Assembly (NCBI RefSeq): GCF_020884795.1 | Contig: NZ_BBZF01000026.1 | Coordinates: 63,052-127,051, forward strand | Direction: 5' to 3' | Length of the DNA: 64,000 nt | From: Micromonospora okii | Lineage (GTDB): Bacteria > Actinomycetota > Actinomycetes > Mycobacteriales > Micromonosporaceae | Shown here: positions 58,327 through 64,000 of the stretch, piece by piece | Layout: every line of letters starts with the position of its first letter | How positions within the stretch are numbered: the first letter of the stretch is position 1 | The notes under the pieces: model-generated | The model's database searches: none | What the model saw: the letters and a program-made list of their open reading frames with translations, nothing else | Told to the model about the DNA's origin: nothing | Program-made: the position numbers and the translations under genes

Positions 58327-60393
58327 GTGGCCCGGAGCGTGTATCTGACCAGCGTGGGTTCGGGCGGGGGGAAGTCGACCATCGCGCTCGGCCTCGCCGA
58401 ACTCCTCTCCCGGCAGGTCGGTCGGATCGGCGCGTTCCGGCCGCTGGTCTCCGGCACCAACCCCGATCCCATCCTCGCCCTGCTCACCGACCGCTACCGC
58501 GTCGACCTGCCGCCGGCAGACCTCTCCGGCACGACGTACGCGGAGGCGACCGGCCTGGTCGCCGACGGCCGGCGCGAGGAGCTGATCTCCCGGATCGTCG
58601 CGCGGTACCGCGACGTCGAGCGGCGCTGCCCGGCCGTGGTCGTGGTGGGCAGCGACTTCGCCGACGGCGGGGACGGCGCGGGCCCCCGCGAGCTGGCCTT
58701 CAACGCCCGGCTGGCCACCGAGTTCGGCAGCGTGGTGGTGCCGGTGGTCGACGGCTTCGGGCAGGAGCCGGAGGCGATCGCGGCGGCGGCGCGCGGGGCG
58801 TACCACGACCTGGAGGACCTGGGCGCGACGGTGCTGGCGGTGATCGCCAACCGGGTGCCGGGGCCGATGAGCCTGCCCGAGCTGCCCGTGCCCGCGTACG
58901 CGATCCCGGAGGCGCCGGCCGTGTCCGCGCCGACGGTGGCCGAGGTCGCGGCGGCGCTCGGCGCCACCCTGCTGGCCGGCGACGACGCCGCGCTCGGCCG
59001 CGACGTGCTCGACTACGTGGTCGGCGCGGCCCACGTCCCGACGCTGCTGGACCACCTGACCGAGGGCGCGCTGGTGATCACCCCCGGCGACCGGGCGGAC
59101 CTGCTGGTGGCCGCGAGCGCCGCCCACGTCGCCGGGCGGGTCTCCCTGGCCGGGGTGGTGCTCACCCTCGGCGAGCAGCCGGACCCCCGGGCGATGCGGC
59201 TGGTGAAGGGGCTGAACACCGGGTTCGCGGTGCTCTCGGTGCCCAGCGACAGCTACGACACGGTGGCCGCGTCCAGCCGGATCGAGGGGCGGCCCAGCGT
59301 CGCCAACCCCCGCAAGGTGGAGGCGGCGCTCGGCGCGTTCGAGGGATGCGTGGACACCGAGGACCTGTCCCGCCGGCTGCGGGTCAGCCGCTCCGAGCGG
59401 GTCACCCCGCTGATGTTCGAGTACGACCTGATCGACCGCGCCCGCGCCACCCGCCGCCACCTGGTGCTGCCCGAGGGGACCGAGGAGCGGATCCTGCGCG
59501 CGGCGGAGGTCCTGCTGCGCCGGGGCGTGGCGGAGCTGACCCTGCTCGGCCGCCCCGACGACGTCGCCCGGCGCACCCGCGAGCTGGGCATCGACATCGC
59601 CGGCGCGCACGTGGTCGACCCGGCGACCAGCGAGTGGCGCGACGAGTTCGCCGCCGGGTACGCGGAGCTGCGCGCCCGGCGCGGCGTCACCCTCGACCTG
59701 GCCCACGACGTGATGGCCCAACCGAACTACTTCGGCACGATGATGGTGCACACCGGGCGGGCCGACGGCATGGTCTCCGGGGCCACCCACACCACGGCGG
59801 CCACCATCCGCCCGGCGTTCGAGATCATCCGCACCGTGCCGGGGCTCTCCGTCGCCTCCAGCGTCTTCTTCATGCTGCTCGCCGACCGGGTGCTCGTCTA
59901 CGGCGACTGCGCCGTCAACCCCGACCCCGACGCCGACCAGCTCGCCGACATCGCCCTCTCCTCCGCCGACACGGCCGCCCGGTTCGGCATCGAACCCCGG
60001 GTCGCCATGCTGTCGTACTCGACCGGCGACTCGGGGGCCGGCGCGGACGTGGAGAAGGTCGCGGCCGCCACCAAGCTGGTCCGCGAGCGCCGCCCCGGGC
60101 TGCTGGTCGAGGGGCCGATCCAGTACGACGCGGCGATCGACCCGGCGGTCGCGGCCACCAAGCTGCCCGACAGCCCGGTCGCCGGACGGGCCACGGTGTT
60201 CGTCTTCCCGGACCTCAACACGGGCAACAACACGTACAAGGCGGTGCAGCGCTCCGCCGGGGCGGTGGCCGTCGGCCCGGTGCTCCAGGGCCTACGCCGG
60301 CCGGTCAACGACCTGTCCCGGGGCGCCACCGTCGCCGACATCGTCAACACCGTCGCCATCACCGCCATCCAGGCCGCCGGGGAGGCGTCGTGA
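58327..60393 (+). CDS. pta: Phosphate acetyltransferase
   Basis: The 688-residue protein has the long form of Pta. An N-terminal P-loop-like domain (SVGSGGGKSTIALGLAE) and DRTGG-type middle domain precede the catalytic domain (about 370-688), with MFEYDLIDRARA, LPEGTEERIL, MMVHTGRADGMVSGA, VYGDCAVNPDPDA and PDLNTGNNTYKAVQR. It makes acetyl phosphate from acetyl-CoA. It is translationally coupled (GTGA) to ackA. The start GTG 58327 is leaderless-like, with TAGCGT 6 bp before it. Confidence 0.96.
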   Translation: MARSVYLTSVGSGGGKSTIALGLAELLSRQVGRIGAFRPLVSGTNPDPILALLTDRYRVDLPPADLSGTTYAEATGLVADGRREELISRIVARYRDVERRCPAVVVVGSDFADGGDGAGPRELAFNARLATEFGSVVVPVVDGFGQEPEAIAAAARGAYHDLEDLGATVLAVIANRVPGPMSLPELPVPAYAIPEAPAVSAPTVAEVAAALGATLLAGDDAALGRDVLDYVVGAAHVPTLLDHLTEGALVITPGDRADLLVAASAAHVAGRVSLAGVVLTLGEQPDPRAMRLVKGLNTGFAVLSVPSDSYDTVAASSRIEGRPSVANPRKVEAALGAFEGCVDTEDLSRRLRVSRSERVTPLMFEYDLIDRARATRRHLVLPEGTEERILRAAEVLLRRGVAELTLLGRPDDVARRTRELGIDIAGAHVVDPATSEWRDEFAAGYAELRARRGVTLDLAHDVMAQPNYFGTMMVHTGRADGMVSGATHTTAATIRPAFEIIRTVPGLSVASSVFFMLLADRVLVYGDCAVNPDPDADQLADIALSSADTAARFGIEPRVAMLSYSTGDSGAGADVEKVAAATKLVRERRPGLLVEGPIQYDAAIDPAVAATKLPDSPVAGRATVFVFPDLNTGNNTYKAVQRSAGAVAVGPVLQGLRRPVNDLSRGATVADIVNTVAITAIQAAGEAS

Positions 60394-61508
60394 GTCGGGT
60401 ACTCGTCCTCAACTGCGGGTCGTCGTCGGTCAAGTACCGGCTCTACGACGGCGACGAGATCGTCGACCGGGGCACCGTCGAGCGGATCGGCGAGCCCGGC
60501 GGCGGCCCGGCCGACCACGAGACGGCCGTGCGCCAGATCCTCGACCGGCTGGACCTCACCGGGCTGGCGGCCGTCGGGCACCGGGTGGTGCACGGCGGGC
60601 GGCGCTTCGCCGAACCGGTGCGCGTCGACGACGCGGTCCTCGCGGCGATCGAGGAGCTGGTCCCGCTCGCGCCGCTGCACAACCCGGCGAACCTGGCCGG
60701 CATCCGCGTCGCCCGCGAGGCCCTGCCGGGGGTGCCGCAGGTCGCCGTCTTCGACACCGCGTTCCACCACACGCTGCCCGAGGCCGCCGCCACCTACGCG
60801 ATCGACAGGGACACCGCGACGCGGTACGGCGTGCGCCGGTACGGCTTCCACGGCACCTCCCACGCGTACGTCTCCCGTCGCACCGCCGAGCTGCTCGGTC
60901 GCCCGTACGCCGAGCTGAACACCATCACCCTGCACCTGGGCAACGGGGCGAGCGCCTGCGCGGTGGCCGGGGGGCGCAGCGTCGCCACCTCGATGGGGAT
61001 GTCCCCGCTGGAGGGCCTGGTCATGGGCACCCGCAGCGGCGACCTCGACCCGACGATCATCTTCCACCTGCGCCGCGAGGGCGGGCTGGGCGTGGACGAC
61101 ATCGACGACCTGCTCAACCACCGCAGCGGCCTGCTCGGCCTGACCGGGGCCAACGACATGCGCGAGGTGCTGGCCCGCCGCGACGCCGGGGACCCCGACG
61201 CCGCCCTCGCCTTCGACGTCTACTGCCGCCGGATCACCGGGTACGTCGGGGCGTACTACGCCCTGCTCGGCCGGGTCGACGCGGTCACCTTCACCGCCGG
61301 GGTGGGCGAGCACGCCGCGCCGGTGCGGGCCGCCGCCCTGGCCGGCCTGGGCCGGCTCGGCATCGCCGTCGACCCGGGGCGCAACGCCGGACACGGCGAC
61401 CGGGTGATCTCACCGGACGGCGCGGAGGTCGCCGTCTGCGTGGTCGCCACCGACGAGGAACGGGAGATCGCCCGGGAGACCCGCGCGGTCGCCGAGCGCA
61501 CCCGCTGA
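60390..61508 (+). CDS. ackA: Acetate kinase
   Basis: The 372-residue protein has the acetokinase signatures VLNCGSSSVKYRL, VVHGGRRF, FDTAFHHTLPEAA, YGFHGTSHAYVS, TLHLGNGASACAV, MGTRSGDLDPT and FTAGVGEHA. It makes acetate and ATP from acetyl phosphate, completing the overflow or acetate-assimilation pathway with Pta. The start GTG 60390 overlaps the pta stop. No gene lies in the 111-bp gap that follows. Confidence 0.97.
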   Translation: MSRVLVLNCGSSSVKYRLYDGDEIVDRGTVERIGEPGGGPADHETAVRQILDRLDLTGLAAVGHRVVHGGRRFAEPVRVDDAVLAAIEELVPLAPLHNPANLAGIRVAREALPGVPQVAVFDTAFHHTLPEAAATYAIDRDTATRYGVRRYGFHGTSHAYVSRRTAELLGRPYAELNTITLHLGNGASACAVAGGRSVATSMGMSPLEGLVMGTRSGDLDPTIIFHLRREGGLGVDDIDDLLNHRSGLLGLTGANDMREVLARRDAGDPDAALAFDVYCRRITGYVGAYYALLGRVDAVTFTAGVGEHAAPVRAAALAGLGRLGIAVDPGRNAGHGDRVISPDGAEVAVCVVATDEEREIARETRAVAERTR

Positions 61509-61607
61509 CCCGGGCCTCGGGCCCCCGACCGTCCCGCCCCGCCGCTCCGGCCGGATGGCCGCCCCGGCTGGTCCGGACGGTGGGGCCGCACCGGGCCGCC
61601 GGCCGCC

Positions 61608-61613
61608 TACCGT
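61608..61613 (+). promoter_or_regulatory. -10-like TACCGT next to a GTG start
   Basis: TACCGT ends 6 bp before the GTG of the next gene, the same geometry as at pta. A GGAG lies in between but is too close to the GTG to work as a ribosome site. Confidence 0.4.
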
Positions 61614-61619
61614 GGAGCC

Positions 61620-62615
61620 GTGGGGGTGAAAAGGCTGCTGCTCGCCGCGCTGGCGGCGGCGCTGCTGTCCGGCTGCGGCACGGCCACCGCCGCCGCCCCC
61701 GGCACCGCCCCGCCCGCCCGGCCCGCGCCCGCCGGGGCGTACCCGGTCGGGGTGCGGACGTTCACCCTCGACCCGGCGGGCGCGCGCCCGCTGCCGGTGA
61801 CCGTCTGGTACCCGGCGGGCCCCGGCGGGGTGGCCCCGGGGCGGTTCCCGGTCGTCGTGTTCAGCCACGGGCTGGCCAGCCTGCCCGAGCTGCACGCGCC
61901 GCTGACCAGCCGGTGGGCCGCCGCCGGGTTCGTGGTGGCCGCGCCCGCGTACCCGCACACCCGGCGGGGGGCGGCCCGGTTCACCCGCGCGGACGTGCGC
62001 CACCAGCCCGCCGACGGTTGGCGGCTGATTCGGCACCTGGTCCGGCTCGACGCCCGCCGGAGCGACCCGCTCGCCGGTCACCTCGACGTCGCCCGGTTCG
62101 CCGCGGCCGGGCACTCGGCGGGCGGCTTCACCACCGCCGGGATGCTCACCGCCGGGCACTCACCCCGGCTCCGGGCGGGCATCGTGATCGCCGGGGGCGG
62201 GCTGGCGGGCGCGTTCGCCGGGCCGTCCGCGCCGGTGCTGTTCGTGCACGGCGGGGCCGACCCGATCGTGCCGCTGAGCGTCGGCCGGGCCGGTTACGCG
62301 CGGGCACCCGGGCCGGCCGCGTTCCTGACGCTGACCGGCCAGGACCACGGCGCGTACCTGGCCCCCGGGCATCCGGGTTTCGTCCAGGTGCTCGCCACCA
62401 CCACGGACTTCCTCCGCTGGACCCTCTACGGCGACCCGGCCGCCCTGGCCCGCCTCCGGACCCACCCCACCCTCGAAAGGAAGGGCCCCCTGTTAACGCC
62501 TTCGGTAGAGCCGGGGCCCCTTCTTAACGCCCCGCTCCGCCCCACCGAACCCACCGAACCCGCCGGGCGGGACGGGCGGGGCGGGCGGGGCGGCGACGCG
62601 CCGGGCCGCGGCTAG
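61620..62615 (+). CDS. Lipoprotein alpha/beta hydrolase with repeat-derived C-terminus
   Basis: The 331-residue protein has lipobox LLSGC and an alpha/beta hydrolase domain: VTVWYPAG, VVFSHGLAS (oxyanion), nucleophile AAGHSAGGF, acid GGADPIVP and histidine GQDHGAY. It is a close paralogue of the next gene, likely a PAF-acetylhydrolase/dienelactone-hydrolase-type esterase outside the cell. After DFLRWTLYGDPAA the sequence departs from its paralogue. A dispersed two-hairpin repeat at 62477 supplies LERKGPLLTPSVEPGPLLN and then about 28 low-complexity residues. The enzyme core is intact. Confidence 0.87.
   Translation: MGVKRLLLAALAAALLSGCGTATAAAPGTAPPARPAPAGAYPVGVRTFTLDPAGARPLPVTVWYPAGPGGVAPGRFPVVVFSHGLASLPELHAPLTSRWAAAGFVVAAPAYPHTRRGAARFTRADVRHQPADGWRLIRHLVRLDARRSDPLAGHLDVARFAAAGHSAGGFTTAGMLTAGHSPRLRAGIVIAGGGLAGAFAGPSAPVLFVHGGADPIVPLSVGRAGYARAPGPAAFLTLTGQDHGAYLAPGHPGFVQVLATTTDFLRWTLYGDPAALARLRTHPTLERKGPLLTPSVEPGPLLNAPLRPTEPTEPAGRDGRGGRGGDAPGRG
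62477..62531 (+). repeat. Two-hairpin dispersed repeat, copy E, inside a gene
   Basis: AAGGAAGGGCCCCCTGTTAA (the first arm and core) then CGGTAGAG and a second arm GGGGCCCCTTCTTAACGCC. It is read as codons of the hydrolase tail because the TAA of the core is out of frame. Confidence 0.85.
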
Positions 62616-62706
62616 GCACCGAGTCGCATCCCCGGCGCGGCTCCCGGCAGGCGGCCCGTCCGGGGTTTCCTCCGGTGACCGCCGGCCGCGCGGCACAATC
62701 ACAGCC

Positions 62707-63705
62707 ATGCGCCGTCGCCGTACCCGAGCCCCGCTGGCCGCCGCCCTCCTGGCCGCCTCCCTGGCCGCCGGCTGCTCCGGCGACACCGACCGCGCTGCGG
62801 CCCCGGCGGAGCCGCCGACGCCCGCGCCCACCGCCGCCGCGCCGACGCCGCCCGCGCCCGGCAGCGCCGCCCCGGGGGTGCCCGCCGGCACCGCGCCGAG
62901 CGAGGCGTTCGCGGTCGGCGTGCGCCAGCTCAGGCTCACCCGCGACGACCGGCCGCTGCCGGTGACCGTGTGGTACCCGGCGCGGGGCAGCGCCGGCGGG
63001 GCGGCCGAGCGGTCCGCGCCCCCCGCCGCGACCGGCCGGTTCCCGGTGGTGATGTTCAGCCACGGTCTGGGAAGCCGGCCCGACGAGTACGCCGCGCTGC
63101 TCACCCGCTGGGCGGCGGCCGGCTTCGTGGTGGCCGCGCCGACCTTCCCGCACACCGCCAAGGGTGGCGACGGCAGGATGCTGGACGTGCTCAACCAGCC
63201 GGCCGACGTGTCGTACGCGCTGACCCGGTTGCTCGCCCTCGACACGGTGGACGGCGACCCGCTGCGCGGCCGGCTCGCCGCCGACCGGGTGGCGGCGGCG
63301 GGGCACTCGGCCGGCGCGGTGACCACGATCGGGCTGTTCACCGGCGGGCGGGACGACCGGCTGAGGGCGGGGGTGGTCCTCGCGGGCACCGCCCTGGGCG
63401 TGGGCACCGCCTTCGCCGGGGCCGCCGCGCCGCAGCTCTTCGTGCACGGCGAGGCCGACGAGGTGGTGGCCTACGCGTCGGGGCGGGCGGCGTACGAGAA
63501 GGTGCCGTGGCCCAAGGCGATGCTGAGCCTGCCGAAGGGCGACCACGGGCGCGCGCTGCTCGCCGACGACGACTCGCTTCGCGTGGTGTCGGACACCACC
63601 GTCGAGTTCCTGCGCTGGACGCTGTACGGCGACGCGGCGGCCAAGCGCCGCCTCCCGACGGGCGCTACCCGGGGCAACCTGGCCACCCTCGACGACCGCT
63701 TGTAA
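62707..63705 (+). CDS. Lipoprotein alpha/beta hydrolase
   Basis: The 332-residue protein has lipobox LAAGC, a Pro-Ala linker and an alpha/beta hydrolase core: VTVWYPARGS, VVMFSHGLGSRP, nucleophile AAGHSAGAV, acid GEADEVV and histidine KGDHGRA. It shares most of its length with the preceding gene, so the two arose by duplication. The substrate is unknown. The ATG 62707 has no ribosome site; CACAAT ends 7 bp before it, suggesting a leaderless start. Its TAA stop is the first codon of another dispersed repeat. Confidence 0.9.
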   Translation: MRRRRTRAPLAAALLAASLAAGCSGDTDRAAAPAEPPTPAPTAAAPTPPAPGSAAPGVPAGTAPSEAFAVGVRQLRLTRDDRPLPVTVWYPARGSAGGAAERSAPPAATGRFPVVMFSHGLGSRPDEYAALLTRWAAAGFVVAAPTFPHTAKGGDGRMLDVLNQPADVSYALTRLLALDTVDGDPLRGRLAADRVAAAGHSAGAVTTIGLFTGGRDDRLRAGVVLAGTALGVGTAFAGAAAPQLFVHGEADEVVAYASGRAAYEKVPWPKAMLSLPKGDHGRALLADDDSLRVVSDTTVEFLRWTLYGDAAAKRRLPTGATRGNLATLDDRL

Positions 63706-63757
63706 GGAGGGGCCCCTTGTTAACGCTTTCGGTATAGGAAGGGTCCCTTCCTAACGC
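63703..63757 (+). repeat. Two-hairpin dispersed repeat, copy F
   Basis: Starts with the gene's own TAA (TAAGGAGGGGCCCCTTG), then GTTAACGC, CGGTATAG and the perfect dyad AGGAAGGGTCCCTTCCT, ending CTAACGCC. The second hairpin is the strongest of the family. Confidence 0.88.
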
Positions 63758-63790
63758 CGCCGCCACCGCCGCCACCGCCAGCGGCGGCCC

Positions 63791-64000
63791 TCAGGCCGTG
63801 TGGTCGATGACGATCTTGCCGAAGACCTCGCCGGAGTGCAGCCGCGCGAACGCCTCCTCGACCCGGCCGAACGGCACCACGCTGTCGATCACCGGGCGCA
63901 CCCCGCGCTCGGCGCAGAACGCGAGCAGGGCGGTCAGCTCGCCCGGGGTGCCCATCGAGGTGCCGAGGATCTCCAACTGCATGGCGAAGACCCGCCGGAG
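63791..64000 (-). CDS. Zinc-binding alcohol dehydrogenase family protein, C-terminal part
   Basis: The last 69 residues of a minus-strand gene that continues beyond the window. FAMQLEILGTSMGTPGEL, PVIDSVVPFGRVEEAFARL and VFGKIVIDH are the standard end of MDR/quinone-reductase-type dehydrogenases. The catalytic and cofactor parts are not visible, so substrate and metal binding cannot be judged. Confidence 0.85.
   Translation of the reverse strand, partial: LRRVFAMQLEILGTSMGTPGELTALLAFCAERGVRPVIDSVVPFGRVEEAFARLHSGEVFGKIVIDHTA

Overview
The window is very GC-rich (about 73 percent or more in most genes), dense, largely uses TGA stops and many GTG starts, and carries a set of genes typical of Gram-positive Actinobacteria: a single-chain Kgd 2-oxoglutarate enzyme followed by a DUF6104 protein, a giant SCO7613-type membrane protein, CBM2-bearing chitinases, LppX-type lipoproteins and an actinobacterial pta-ackA pair. 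It looks like chromosome of a Micromonosporaceae member, most likely Micromonospora or a close relative. This is inferred from gene content only. No rRNA, tRNA, transposase, phage gene or CRISPR array was seen.

Layout. 1-6.6 kb: tail of a TetR regulator, MMPL exporter, erythromycin-esterase-family enzyme, DUF2795 protein, an orphan Phd antitoxin with a decayed RelE-type toxin, a Gfo/Idh/MocA oxidoreductase and two small membrane proteins. 6.7-8.7 kb: an AT-richer accessory island with a two-gene AbiE-like toxin-antitoxin pair whose antitoxin has a nuclease-like N-terminal domain. 8.8-16.9 kb: FabG-like reductase, GH13 trehalose-synthase-like enzyme, DedA protein, two secreted GH18 chitinases, a YidC paralogue and a DUF6412 protein. 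17-26.8 kb: glutamate-cysteine-ligase-like enzyme, CoA-disulfide-reductase-like flavoprotein, WGR/beta-propeller protein, Cmx-type chloramphenicol exporter, antibiotic kinase, Nei-type DNA glycosylase, methyltransferase and a membrane protein. 26.8-32.6 kb: a structured 5' region, then the ddaH-rocD operon, FHA protein, lipoprotein and fatty acid desaturase. 32.8-38.9 kb: a minus-strand block of SCO7613-type protein, CutA, acyltransferase and patatin. 39-50 kb: Ser/Thr kinase, GT4 glycosyltransferase, BON protein, an HtrA protease with its linked two-component system (mprAB-pepD-like order), SRPBCC and hotdog-like proteins, and an ABC exporter. 50.2-58.2 kb: Kgd, DUF6104, GH6 lipoprotein, a deacetylase-glycosyltransferase fusion and its partner. 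58.3-64 kb: pta-ackA, two paralogous lipoprotein hydrolases and the end of a zinc-type alcohol dehydrogenase.

How they work together. Central carbon flow is served by Kgd, Pta-AckA and ddaH-rocD (methylarginine to citrulline, and ornithine to glutamate semialdehyde). Chitin and glucan turnover is served by the chitinases, GH6 and GH13 proteins. Envelope stress and envelope building are served by HtrA with its two-component system, BON, FHA, kinase, desaturase, acyltransferase and deacetylase-GT2 genes. Resistance-type genes (MMPL, esterase, Cmx, antibiotic kinase) are scattered singly.

The most unusual points are: a six-copy family of roughly 50-bp two-hairpin repeats sharing a GTTAAC or GTCGAC core, four of which begin at or just after stop codons and one of which has become the C-terminus of a protein; the nuclease-domain AbiE-like pair; the Phd gene with a triple CGTACG operator beside a collapsed toxin gene; and a multi-hairpin region upstream of ddaH-rocD.
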